From: EA-27 sp964396265
Lineage (GTDB): Archaea > Thermoplasmatota > Thermoplasmata > RBG-16-68-12 > EA-27
DNA: 64,000 nt
Assembly (NCBI GenBank): GCA_964396265.1
Contig: CAYNEM010000009.1
Span: forward strand, 1-64,000
Reading direction: 5' to 3'
The notes under the pieces are model-generated. The model did no database searches. It had not been told where the DNA came from and saw only the letters and a list, made by a program, of their open reading frames with translations. A program made the position numbers and the translations under genes. Shown piece by piece: positions 25,619-33,449 of this stretch. The first letter of the stretch is position 1. Every line of letters begins with the position of its first letter.

Positions 25619-25698
25619 GAGACGGGGAGGGGTCGGTGAATGTGTGCCTGCTGCTGGTACACAGCCAGTGGCGGGACGCGAACACGGGTCTGTCCTCC

Positions 25699-26679
25699 CT
25701 ATGCGCGAAGTCCTCTCGGGATGTCGATCAGGAAGGCGTCGAGGTCCTTCCAACGCTTCCCGGCGAGGTACTCCTCGATGGCCTGAAAGAACGACCGGAC
25801 GAGCGTCGTCCCCGTCCGTTTGATCTGGTCGCCCATCCACCGCTCCGCCGCTTCGTCCCCACGCGTGCGCCGAAGGTGGGATGCGGACGAGCCGCGGAGG
25901 AAGAGCTCCATGAACTGGTGGTCCGCTCGGGGATACGAGCGCACGATTGGGGCGTCCCGCGGGATCGAGGTGAGCACATCGCGCATGCGCGTCATCAGAT
26001 CCTTTCGCCTCAGCATCGCGTCCCGTAACAACGCCCGGGCCAGCTCGCGCTGCACGAGCACCTGCGTCCGGTCGGAGTCGACGGACCATGCGACGGGGTC
26101 ACTCGAGTCGATCGCGACGCGCGGCGGGTGGAGGAACGCATAGTCCTCCCGGGCGGCGTGCGCGCCCGTGGCGCCGCCGGCGAAGGGGTGCGTGGGCACA
26201 GGGACGACCACCAAGTCGTACGGGATCTTGCCGTAGAGCTGGCGGAGGTACTCCTCGATCCGGCCCCGCTCGAGCGCGTCTTTCACATCCGCGGCCGCGA
26301 GCGTGTACTCCGCGTTCGTCTGGCGGCGAAACGTCCCGAGCTTCGCGTCCCGGTAGAAGTCGGACATGTATCGCGACAGGTCCTTCATCCGCTCCGGCTC
26401 GTACCGCGCGACGTACGGGGGCACGGTGAGAGAGCGGGGCATGAACGTGATCGGTCCCGACAGCTGCGCGGCGTGGCCGTACAGGTACGGAGGATCGCCG
26501 GGTCGGAAGAACTCCTTGAGCCACGCGAGGGACGGATGGTCCGCGAACGGCTTCGTGTGGTCGAACGCCTTGGCGGCGATCGGGTGGAGCTTCGCCCCCT
26601 TCGGGACTCTGGTCAGCGTGAGGAGCATGGTGGACAGCACGTTCACGGGCTCGTGGACCTCGACGCGGATGCCCGGCAT
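25699..26679 (-). CDS. Uncharacterised protein, DUF4932-like
   Basis: 326 residues, function unknown. The N-terminal part (VEPVNVLS-like EPVNVLSTMLLTLTRVPKG, then AAKAFDHTKPFADHPSLAWL) resembles DUF4932 proteins, where a region about halting and folding around HxxP/FxxHP is followed by a large alpha/beta domain. No signal peptide is visible. A conserved-looking central segment is YDLVVVPVPTHPFAGGATGA, followed by a helical C-terminal half with many Arg. It has no obvious catalytic motif. It lies upstream of the polymerase operon on the same strand, separated by 115 bp that include that operon's promoter. Confidence 0.65.
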   Translation of the reverse strand: MPGIRVEVHEPVNVLSTMLLTLTRVPKGAKLHPIAAKAFDHTKPFADHPSLAWLKEFFRPGDPPYLYGHAAQLSGPITFMPRSLTVPPYVARYEPERMKDLSRYMSDFYRDAKLGTFRRQTNAEYTLAAADVKDALERGRIEEYLRQLYGKIPYDLVVVPVPTHPFAGGATGAHAAREDYAFLHPPRVAIDSSDPVAWSVDSDRTQVLVQRELARALLRDAMLRRKDLMTRMRDVLTSIPRDAPIVRSYPRADHQFMELFLRGSSASHLRRTRGDEAAERWMGDQIKRTGTTLVRSFFQAIEEYLAGKRWKDLDAFLIDIPRGLRA

Positions 26680-26724
26680 CGGCGGGCGGGAACTATGCGT
26701 CGTTCATGAAGTTGACGACCTGCC

Positions 26725-27216
26725 CTACGGCCGGCGAAGCCTCTCGACGTCGGCGCGATCTTGGAGGCTCCCTCGGGCGAGCTTGCGGCGGATGAGGTCC
26801 TGGCGGGAGATGACGGGCAGGATCATCCGGAGGAAACGGCGGCGCGAGCTACGACGGCGCAGCGAGGCGAATCGCTTCGGCGGTTCCAGAAAGAAATCAA
26901 GCCGCCAGCCGAACGCGTCGTACATGACGTGTGTTCTTGCCGCGGGCTTCAGGCGGAAGGCGCCGAGGTCCACCATTGCGCGCTCCAGACGCCTCACGTG
27001 GGTCGCCTCGACGCTCACGAGGAAGTCGAAGTCGTCCGTCGCCCGGGGATATCCGTACGCCGCCAAGGCCCAAGCCCCGTGGACGAGGAAAGGCACGCGG
27101 CGGCGGCGAAGGGCCTTTACGGTGGATGCAAGGACTCGCTCCGGCGTACGAAGAATCTCGGGATGAGCCACCTTGACCCCGAGCCTGGATAGGTCGAACG
27201 CCCTTTGAATCATCAC
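26725..27216 (-). CDS. Nucleotidyltransferase-fold protein
   Basis: 163-residue protein with a minimal nucleotidyltransferase core: FLVHGAWALAAYGYPRATDD followed by FDFLVS (the G-x-x-A-L ... D-x-D pattern) and a later Asp strand, RLDFFLEP. A helical C-terminal segment ends DLIRRKLARGSLQDRADVERL, as in many AbiEii/MNT-like or DUF6036-like proteins. The natural substrate is unknown and no HEPN partner lies next to it. Start is ATG 27216 or the next codon, 27213, both 22-25 bp from a GGTAAATAGC box (27234-27243). Confidence 0.82.
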   Translation of the reverse strand: MMIQRAFDLSRLGVKVAHPEILRTPERVLASTVKALRRRRVPFLVHGAWALAAYGYPRATDDFDFLVSVEATHVRRLERAMVDLGAFRLKPAARTHVMYDAFGWRLDFFLEPPKRFASLRRRSSRRRFLRMILPVISRQDLIRRKLARGSLQDRADVERLRRP

Positions 27217-27233
27217 TCGACGAACATCCCGCC

Positions 27234-27243
27234 GGTAAATAGC
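27234..27243 (-). promoter_or_regulatory. TATA-like box of the nucleotidyltransferase gene
   Basis: On the minus strand GCTATTTACC, centred 22-25 bp before the candidate ATG codons at 27216 and 27213. Confidence 0.55.
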
Positions 27244-27276
27244 GTTGTCGCGCGTGTGTCTTGCGGGCCGACGACC

Positions 27277-28071
27277 TTACCAGTGGAGGCCGAAGTGCTC
27301 GGCCCTCCGGATTTCCTTGGGCACGCCGTCCACCGCCAGCGTCGTCATCCTCGCCTCGGGTCGCACGAAGTCCTCGAGTGTGAGCTGGTTCGGTGGCACG
27401 GGGCGCCACCATCCACCCTCCCCCATCTCCGGCCGCGTGATCAGGATGCCCTGGCGGCGCTGCTGCATCCGCACCGTGCGGTCCGCGGCCTCGTACGCCG
27501 CCCGTCGCAGCCCGCGGCGCTTGTGCAGTTTCGCGAGCCCCGCGTTCGTCGCGACCGTGATTGTCCCGTGCTGCGTCGTGACCTCGCGGATGCGGCGCAG
27601 GGATCGCAGGAAAAGCTGGTGGGCCTCCCCGTACGGGACGTCCTCGTCGAGGAACAGCTCCGGGAGGCACGACACGATCACGAGGCGCGCGCCCGAGGCC
27701 GCGACCTCCTCCTCCAGACGTTCGATCAGGAGCGTCGCCATCTGGTGGCACGTGAACGCACGCGCGACGCGGATCCGCGGGAGCACGTCGAGCCGTTGGA
27801 GCCCGACGCGCTTCGCGAGGCGCACGATGCCGTGCGGGTCCACGCTGTTCCCGCCGTCCACGAACACGACGTCGCTGTCGAGCTCCGCGATGCACCGTAC
27901 GGACAGCAGCGACTGCAGCTGGAAGACGAAGTCGGAGCCGCTGTCCACGAGCGCGAAGCGCGAGCCCTCGAAGGGACCGAGGAGGCCGTCGAGGACCGGC
28001 AGGCCCGTCGTCAGGACGGGCGCCCGCAGGACGAGTTCCGGGACCGGTATGAGGGCCGTGGCCGTCGCCAT
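27277..28071 (-). CDS. RadA/RadB-like RecA-superfamily protein with degenerate Walker A
   Basis: 264 residues. The order LTTGLPVLDGLLG, then a strand FALVDSGSDFVFQLQSLL, VVFVDGGNSVDPHGIVRLAK, RIRVARAFTCHQMATLLIE and LVIVSCLPELFL matches archaeal RadA/RadB paralogues (DGG..D, vaRA-h-..HQ, Walker B strand). The P-loop is replaced by VDSGSDF with no GKT, so ATP binding of the usual kind is unlikely. It may be an accessory to recombinase filaments, which is inference. The open frame extends to 28224, but the ATG at 28071 follows a strong GGGGAGGAG and starts where homology begins. Confidence 0.75.
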   Translation of the reverse strand: MATATALIPVPELVLRAPVLTTGLPVLDGLLGPFEGSRFALVDSGSDFVFQLQSLLSVRCIAELDSDVVFVDGGNSVDPHGIVRLAKRVGLQRLDVLPRIRVARAFTCHQMATLLIERLEEEVAASGARLVIVSCLPELFLDEDVPYGEAHQLFLRSLRRIREVTTQHGTITVATNAGLAKLHKRRGLRRAAYEAADRTVRMQQRRQGILITRPEMGEGGWWRPVPPNQLTLEDFVRPEARMTTLAVDGVPKEIRRAEHFGLHW

Positions 28072-28076
28072 GTACG

Positions 28077-28085
28077 CTCCTCCCC
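28077..28085 (-). promoter_or_regulatory. Strong Shine-Dalgarno sequence
   Basis: GGGGAGGAG lies 5 nt before the ATG at 28071 of the RadA-like gene. It is unusual in this window, where most starts look leaderless, and it decides the start against the longer open frame. Confidence 0.65.
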
Positions 28086-28194
28086 AGGAGACGGATGCGA
28101 TGGACGCCCGGAGGCTTAGCGAGTAGCGGGGGAGGGGGCGGTGAAAGTGTCGCCGTCCCATCGGTCCGATAACGGGCGGATACGCACGGACACT

Positions 28195-28204
28195 CTTTAT
28201 AAGG
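28195..28204 (+). promoter_or_regulatory. TATA box of the first ABC exporter operon
   Basis: CTTTATAAGG is centred about 28 bp before the ATG at 28227, a leaderless arrangement. Confidence 0.7.
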
Positions 28205-28226
28205 TAGACCTCATGCGCGCGCAAGG

Positions 28227-29165
28227 ATGGCGGCAGGTGGGGCGCCCGCGATCATCGAGGCACGCGGGCTGACGAAACACTTCCGGAACGTGCAGGCCGT
28301 CAAGTCCGTCGCGTTCGACGTCAACAAGGGCGAGATTTTCGGCTTCTTCGGGCCCAACGGCGCGGGCAAGACGACGACGATCCGCCTCCTGTGCGGGCTC
28401 ACCGCGCCCACCTCCGGCTCCGCCACGGTCTGCGGCCTCGACGTCAAGACCGAGCCGACGCGCGTGCGGAGGCAGCTGGGGATCGTCCAGGAGGAAGAAG
28501 TCTTCTACGAGAAGATGACGCCGGCGGCCTACCTGAGGTTCTTCGCGCGCATGGCCGGCCACACCACCGAGTCGGCGCGGGAACGCATGGCGATGGCCGT
28601 GCAGGTCGCGGAGATTGGCGGCTTCATGGACAAGCGGATCGCCACGCTCTCCCACGGCCAGAGGCAGAAGATCTCGATCGCCCGGGCCCTGCTCAGCACC
28701 GGCCCCGTGAAGTTCTTGGACGAGCCGTTCCAGGGCATCGACATCGTCCATCGCAAGTCCTTGCGCGCGCATTTCCGGACGTTCGTGTCCGAGGGCAACA
28801 CCGTGTTTTTCACCTCGCACAACCTCATCGAGGCGGAGGCCATCGTCGATCGCTTCGCGTTCATCGACAAGGGGATGGTCCTGACGATCGGGACAGCCCG
28901 TGAGCTCAAGGAGCGATACCTGCAGCCCTCCTACGCGATCCGATCCTCCGACCCGCCGAGGGCCCAGAAGATCCTCGCCGAGGGCCTCGCCACCGCGGGG
29001 TGCACGATCAGCGGGGACGAGGTCCACGTGACGCTCAAGGCCGCGTCGGACGTGCCGAAGATCGCGGCCCTGCTCGGATCTGCCGGCATCGCCCTCCTCG
29101 AGATGCGCCCGATGGGCACGATGGAGGACGTGTTCCTCAAGATGAGGGAGGAGGGCCGGACGTGA
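28227..29165 (+). CDS. ABC transporter ATP-binding protein (ABC-2 exporter type)
   Basis: ATPase of an ABC-2 type export system, 312 residues. Visible are Walker A FGPNGAGKTTTIRLL, Q-loop IVQEEEVFYE, a variant signature LSHGQRQKISIARAL (LSHGQ in place of LSGGQ), Walker B VKFLDEPFQGID and H-loop FTSHN, plus a C-terminal extension of about 90 residues. It is in an operon with the PKD-containing permease, the GTG of which overlaps its stop. The exported substrate is unknown. Confidence 0.93.
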   Translation: MAAGGAPAIIEARGLTKHFRNVQAVKSVAFDVNKGEIFGFFGPNGAGKTTTIRLLCGLTAPTSGSATVCGLDVKTEPTRVRRQLGIVQEEEVFYEKMTPAAYLRFFARMAGHTTESARERMAMAVQVAEIGGFMDKRIATLSHGQRQKISIARALLSTGPVKFLDEPFQGIDIVHRKSLRAHFRTFVSEGNTVFFTSHNLIEAEAIVDRFAFIDKGMVLTIGTARELKERYLQPSYAIRSSDPPRAQKILAEGLATAGCTISGDEVHVTLKAASDVPKIAALLGSAGIALLEMRPMGTMEDVFLKMREEGRT

Positions 29166-30547
29166 GCGCGATGCGGGAGCGGGTGCAGCCGATCCTCGCG
29201 ATCGCGCGGCGCGACCTGCGGCAGATCCACCGCCAGGGTCTGCCGACGCTCCTCGTGCTGACGGTCCTCCTGATGTTCGTCGGGATCATCGGCTTCAGCA
29301 TCGTGGGCAGCACGCTCCGGAATGTCGGGGTGCCCTCCTGGACCGGCGGCATCGGAGGCGGCGACCCGCTGCGCGTGAGTGCAAGGGCGAACGTGACGTC
29401 CGGCCTCGCACCGCTCGCCGTGGGCTTCACCGCCAACACGACCGGCGGCACCGAGCCCTTCAACATCACGTGGACCTTCGGGGACGGGAACCAATCGTTC
29501 GTGGCGTCGCCGGACCACACGTACGCGAACACGGGCATCTACGACGTCCTGCTTGCTGTCCTGAGCAGGGGCGGCGACGAGCCGGTCCGGAGCACTCTGC
29601 GCATCGTCGCGTACGGTCCAGGGCCGTGGCCCCTCCAGGTTGGCATCGGCGCGAATCGTACGGCCGGGAGGGATCCATTGGGAGTCTCCTTCGCCGCGAC
29701 CGTCGTCGGCGGGAACGGTTCCTACACATACTTCTGGAATTTCGGCGATGGGCAGAACACCACGGCCCTCAATCCCTCGCATACTTTCGGCCCGACCGAC
29801 GATGTCTGGCGCGTGACACTTACGGTGCGCGACAACGATCTCAACGAATCCACGTCGAACGAGGTTCACGTCACCGTCGAGACGCCCGGAGGGGAATCGC
29901 TTCCCATCAACCTCCTCGACGTCGTCTACGGGTACATGGTCCTCGTCACGATGATCCTCATCCCGGTCGCGTTCTCCGCGAACTACGGTGGCGAGATCAG
30001 GAAGGGGACGGTGCGCGCGCTGACGCTCTATCCCGTCGGCGTCCTCGAGGTCACTATCGCGAAGCTGCTCTACGCGGCGATCGCGGGCTTCCTCTTCACG
30101 TTCCCGATTTCGGTCCTCCCCACACTGGGCCTGGGGAAGCCCGCCGCGGACATCCTGGGGATCTACGCCGTGGCGTACCTCTTCTCCTTCGGGATTGTTG
30201 CGGTGGCGGCGTTCAGTGCGAACGCCCTCTGCTATGCGACGAAGCGGATGTACGTGAAGCCGACCCTCATGCCCTATCTCTTCGTGCTCTACTCCTTCTT
30301 CCTCACCTATCGGATCTTCGGTCTGTTGATGGGGGCGCTCGCCGGAGGGGGCGCGGAGGGGATCCGGGAGAGCTTTGCGCCGCTCATCGCCCTTTCACCC
30401 TACCACCAGGGCGGGCTTCTGTTGGCACAGGCGCTCGGAGGATCTGGCTCGCCGGATTGGGCGGTGTTCGCGATTCCCGTGCTGTTGGTCGTCCTGGGCG
30501 TGTGGCTCTCCAAGAGGCTGTGGCCGGACATCTACGAGAAGGAATGA
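29162..30547 (+). CDS. ABC-2 type permease with two extracellular PKD domains
   Basis: 461-residue membrane protein. After one N-terminal membrane helix (about 29-49) there is a large outside-facing loop containing two PKD domains, each with the WxFGDG signature and closing HTY/HTF (WTFGDGNQSFVASPDHTY and WNFGDGQNTTALNPSHTF), and several N-glycosylation-type sites. About five more membrane helices follow, with the ABC-2 loop GGEIRKGTVRALTLYPV. GTG start at 29162 overlaps the ATPase stop by 4 nt. PKD domains inside an ABC-2 permease are unusual and suggest surface binding by the transporter itself. Confidence 0.88.
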   Translation: MSAMRERVQPILAIARRDLRQIHRQGLPTLLVLTVLLMFVGIIGFSIVGSTLRNVGVPSWTGGIGGGDPLRVSARANVTSGLAPLAVGFTANTTGGTEPFNITWTFGDGNQSFVASPDHTYANTGIYDVLLAVLSRGGDEPVRSTLRIVAYGPGPWPLQVGIGANRTAGRDPLGVSFAATVVGGNGSYTYFWNFGDGQNTTALNPSHTFGPTDDVWRVTLTVRDNDLNESTSNEVHVTVETPGGESLPINLLDVVYGYMVLVTMILIPVAFSANYGGEIRKGTVRALTLYPVGVLEVTIAKLLYAAIAGFLFTFPISVLPTLGLGKPAADILGIYAVAYLFSFGIVAVAAFSANALCYATKRMYVKPTLMPYLFVLYSFFLTYRIFGLLMGALAGGGAEGIRESFAPLIALSPYHQGGLLLAQALGGSGSPDWAVFAIPVLLVVLGVWLSKRLWPDIYEKE

Positions 30548-30600
30548 GACGCCGGTCCGTGTCATCGAACGAGGCGCGGGGACCTTTCGCATACCGCGAA

Positions 30601-31341
30601 TCAGACGGGCGGAGGCGGAGGCGGTGCAGGCTCGGGGGATTGAGGTGGAGCCGCGAAGGGTGGCGGCGGAGGCGGCGGCGGAGGAGATGGCGGTGGTGCG
30701 TACACCGTGGGACGCGCGGGCGGGGCTTGCGCGACGGCCTGTGCGCGTCGCCGCCGCAGACGCCATGCGCCCCCCTTCTTAGCGGCGCGTACCGCGAGGG
30801 TCTGCACGACGACGCCCACGAGGAACACGAGGGCAGCGGCCCCGATCGCGGCGGACACGCTGCCGGTCAGGAGAAAGACCCCGGCCCCGAGGAGGAAGGC
30901 CCCGACGAGCGAGGTCACGACGCCGATGAGCTCCTCGACGAAGTAGTAGGCGAGCGCGAACACGATGAGCAGGACGAGGATCGCGACGAGCACGGGAGCG
31001 TCTTGGGCCATCTGGTCCGCCTGGGCGTTGCCTCCGAGGGCGTAATACGTGAGGATCGCGGGAATCCCTGCGGCGATGAGCGCCATCGCGATCTTGACGA
31101 GGTAGTTGAAGAGGATGCTGCCGAGGATGGAGCCGACGAGCCCCGTCAGCAGCGGGACGTATCCGGAGCCGCCGCTGTAGAACTCCCCGACGAGGTACCC
31201 GATCGACCCACCGATGATCGCGCCGACGAGCGACATGAACGGCGTCCAAAGCTTGCGGCCCGCGAACGCGAGGCCGAGCCCGACGAGGATCAGGAGGATC
31301 CCGATGATAGGAAGGACGTCCGCGAGGGCCGTGCTTGCCAC
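30601..31341 (-). CDS. Polytopic membrane protein with proline-rich cytoplasmic tail (TMEM198/DUF4203-like)
   Basis: 246 residues. About seven membrane helices occupy residues 8-185 with glycine-rich turns (LVGAIIGGSIGYLVGEFYSG), resembling the TMEM198/DUF4203 type. A basic stretch (AAKKGGAWRLRRRRAQ) marks the cytoplasmic side and is followed by a tail that is almost all Pro and Ala with long Pro runs. Function unknown. The GTG at 31341 follows a CCTTTAGG box (31371-31378) by about 33 bp. The Pro runs are low complexity and could be a place for sequencing error, but the frame stays open through the stop. Confidence 0.75.
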   Translation of the reverse strand: MASTALADVLPIIGILLILVGLGLAFAGRKLWTPFMSLVGAIIGGSIGYLVGEFYSGGSGYVPLLTGLVGSILGSILFNYLVKIAMALIAAGIPAILTYYALGGNAQADQMAQDAPVLVAILVLLIVFALAYYFVEELIGVVTSLVGAFLLGAGVFLLTGSVSAAIGAAALVFLVGVVVQTLAVRAAKKGGAWRLRRRRAQAVAQAPPARPTVYAPPPSPPPPPPPPPFAAPPQSPEPAPPPPPPV

Positions 31342-31407
31342 GTCTCCGCGGCGACGATGATGGCCCCCTCCTAAAGGTTTTTTGGTGTCGGTATCGACGG
31401 CGCCGGC

Positions 31408-31731
31408 TCATCCGAATGTGACGACGCGATCGGACTCTACGACGAGCTGGAGGAGCTCCTTCATCGTCGACACGGGGCAGATGGGAGAACCGTCCATGTT
31501 CCGGGTGTCGAGGCACGTGCCGCACGCGAGGACCTCGCCCCCCCGACCCACGAATCGCGATAGCTGGTCCGGAACGTCGAACGCCGGGTCTTGGATCCGT
31601 TCGACCTCGACGCCCGCGTTCAGCAGGAACATGCGGACGGCGTGCCCTCCCTCCCTGGCGGTGACGCCGAACCGCAGTGCGTTCCATGCGATCTCCGGAG
31701 CGTTCGTCCCGAGCACGATGCCGATCTTCAT
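31408..31731 (-). CDS. DsrE/DsrF-like protein
   Basis: 107 residues of the DsrE-like fold: MKIGIVLGTNAPEIAWNALR, then GHAVRMFLLNAGVE, and a C-terminal VLACGTCLDTRNM with two Cys, followed by SPICPVSTM. Related proteins relay sulfur or act as small redox modulators; here the conserved Cys are in a CxxC arrangement. The frame continues upstream to 31815, but the ATG at 31731 starts exactly at MKIGIVLG. It is divergent from a radical SAM gene, sharing one TATA-like box. Confidence 0.85.
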   Translation of the reverse strand: MKIGIVLGTNAPEIAWNALRFGVTAREGGHAVRMFLLNAGVEVERIQDPAFDVPDQLSRFVGRGGEVLACGTCLDTRNMDGSPICPVSTMKELLQLVVESDRVVTFG

Positions 31732-31765
31732 CGAGGACCCTCGCCGGCCACGGAGACCGGTCGTT

Positions 31766-31776
31766 AAGGTTTTACC
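31766..31776. promoter_or_regulatory. Shared bidirectional TATA-like box, DsrE-like gene / radical SAM gene
   Basis: AAGGTTTTACC is the only A/T-rich segment between the genes. It is centred about 31 bp before the plus-strand ATG at 31802 and about 40 bp before the minus-strand ATG at 31731. Confidence 0.55.
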
Positions 31777-31801
31777 GTATGGACCGCCTAGCATCCGGGC
31801 C

Positions 31802-33427
31802 ATGAAGGTCGTCATCCTGGACGGGTTCGTGGACGAGCCCTCGAACTTCGGCGTGCCGCCGTTCCTTTCGCCCTACCCGCGGTACCTGGCGGGGGCGATC
31901 CGCGATGCGGGCCACGACTGGGAGTACACGACAATTGAGGCTGTGCGGAAGGGCCACCCCCTACGCGGCGACCTCCTCGCGATCATCTCCGGTCCGATCG
32001 TCCCGGGCAAGTATCTTCGCGGCATGCCGATCAGCGAGAAGGAGCTTCTGCGCCACGCCGCCAATTGGGAGGGGCGCAAAGTCCTCGGCGGGCCCCTCGC
32101 GCGATTCCGATACTACGACGACAACCTGATCGAGGCATTCGACTTCATCGCGATCCGCGACCTCGACACCGCGGTGTTCGACCACCTCACGACAGGCGAC
32201 TTTACGAACCGCGACCGGACGATGGAGGAGTGGGACCGGTGGGCGCTCCTCGGCGCGGAGGTGATCAAGTCACATCAGGACTATCCGGACCCGCTGATTC
32301 TCGAGCTCGACACCTCGAAGGGATGCGTCCGGTACCTCAACGGCGGCTGCTCGTTCTGCATCGAGCCGATGTACGGCGTCCCGAAGTTCCGCCCCGTGGA
32401 GAACGTGGTCGCAGAGGTGCGGCGCCTCGCGGAGCTCGGGGCCGTGAACTTCCGTCTCGGCGGCCAGGCGGATTTCTTCTCGTACATGGCGGACGGGGTC
32501 GGACAGTCCCTCACACCCAAGCCGAATGTCCCCGTGCTGCACCGCCTTTTGGCGGGAGTCCGTGAGGCTGCACCGAACCTGAAGGTCCTGCACACGGACA
32601 ACGGGGACCCTGCCATGATGATCGCCCACCCCGACGAGGCGATGGAGGGCTTGCGGCTTCTGCGGCAGTACGCGACGCCGGGCACGATCCTCTCCTTCGG
32701 CCTCGAGAGCGCGGACCCCGCAGTCACGGAGGCGAACAACCTGAACATCGGGGCGGACGACTGCCTCGAGGCGATTCGGATGGTGAACGAGGTCGGGAGG
32801 GAGCGCGGGCCGAACGGGATGCCGTGGGTGCTTCCCGGCCTGAATTTCGTGACGGGGCTGGACGGCGAGACCTCCAAGACGTTCGATCTGAATTACGAGT
32901 TCCTCAAGCGGCTGCTCACGGAGGACCTCTGGGTCCGGCGGATCAACATCCGACAGGTCCGACCCGTGCGCAGGGAGTACGCTCCGCTCGAGAACCACAC
33001 CCTCTTCCGTCGGTTCAAGGAGAAGGTGCGCACGGAGGTCGACCACGAGATGCTCAAACGCCTCGTCCCCGAGGGCACCTTATTGCGCGACGTGTACCTC
33101 GAGATGTCCGAGGGACACCACACGTTCGGCCGCCAAGTCGGTACCTACGGCCTGCTCGTCGGTTTCGCTTACGATGTCCCGCTCAACCAGTTCGTAGATG
33201 TGAAGGTCACAGCGCACGGACAGCGGTCACTCACGGCCGTGGAGTACCCGTTCAACGTGAACTCCGCCACGCTCCGCGCGATCTCGGCTCTCCCCGGGAT
33301 TGGGGCAAAGCGTGCGGCGAGGATCGTTCGTTCGCGCCCGTTCCTCTCTTTGGCGACGTTCTCGGCCGCCCTCGACGACCCGCGGGTCGCGGAGCGGGTC
33401 GCGCCGTATCTCGGGCTCGCCGCCTAG
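31802..33427 (+). CDS. Radical SAM protein with C-terminal helix-hairpin-helix (COG1031-like)
   Basis: 541 residues, function unknown. A cobalamin-binding-like N-terminal alpha/beta region (VVILDGFVDEPSNFG) is followed by a radical SAM core whose Cys motif is CVRYLNGGCSFC, that is C-x7-C-x2-C rather than C-x3-C-x2-C. Downstream are the barrel strands (NFRLGGQADFF, ILSFGLESADP, LPGLNFVTGLDGET) and a C-terminal HhH (ISALPGIGAKRAARIVRSRP). The combination matches archaeal COG1031 proteins as I remember them. The HhH points to a nucleic acid substrate. The ATG at 31802 is leaderless relative to the shared TATA box. Confidence 0.88.
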   Translation: MKVVILDGFVDEPSNFGVPPFLSPYPRYLAGAIRDAGHDWEYTTIEAVRKGHPLRGDLLAIISGPIVPGKYLRGMPISEKELLRHAANWEGRKVLGGPLARFRYYDDNLIEAFDFIAIRDLDTAVFDHLTTGDFTNRDRTMEEWDRWALLGAEVIKSHQDYPDPLILELDTSKGCVRYLNGGCSFCIEPMYGVPKFRPVENVVAEVRRLAELGAVNFRLGGQADFFSYMADGVGQSLTPKPNVPVLHRLLAGVREAAPNLKVLHTDNGDPAMMIAHPDEAMEGLRLLRQYATPGTILSFGLESADPAVTEANNLNIGADDCLEAIRMVNEVGRERGPNGMPWVLPGLNFVTGLDGETSKTFDLNYEFLKRLLTEDLWVRRINIRQVRPVRREYAPLENHTLFRRFKEKVRTEVDHEMLKRLVPEGTLLRDVYLEMSEGHHTFGRQVGTYGLLVGFAYDVPLNQFVDVKVTAHGQRSLTAVEYPFNVNSATLRAISALPGIGAKRAARIVRSRPFLSLATFSAALDDPRVAERVAPYLGLAA

Positions 33428-33449
33428 GCGGCCCGGAGATTGGACGCGA

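Noticed and set aside
30601..30760. GGC/GGA repeats suggesting a repeat array
   Set aside because: They encode the Pro-rich tail of the membrane protein; unit length is irregular and no spacer pattern exists.
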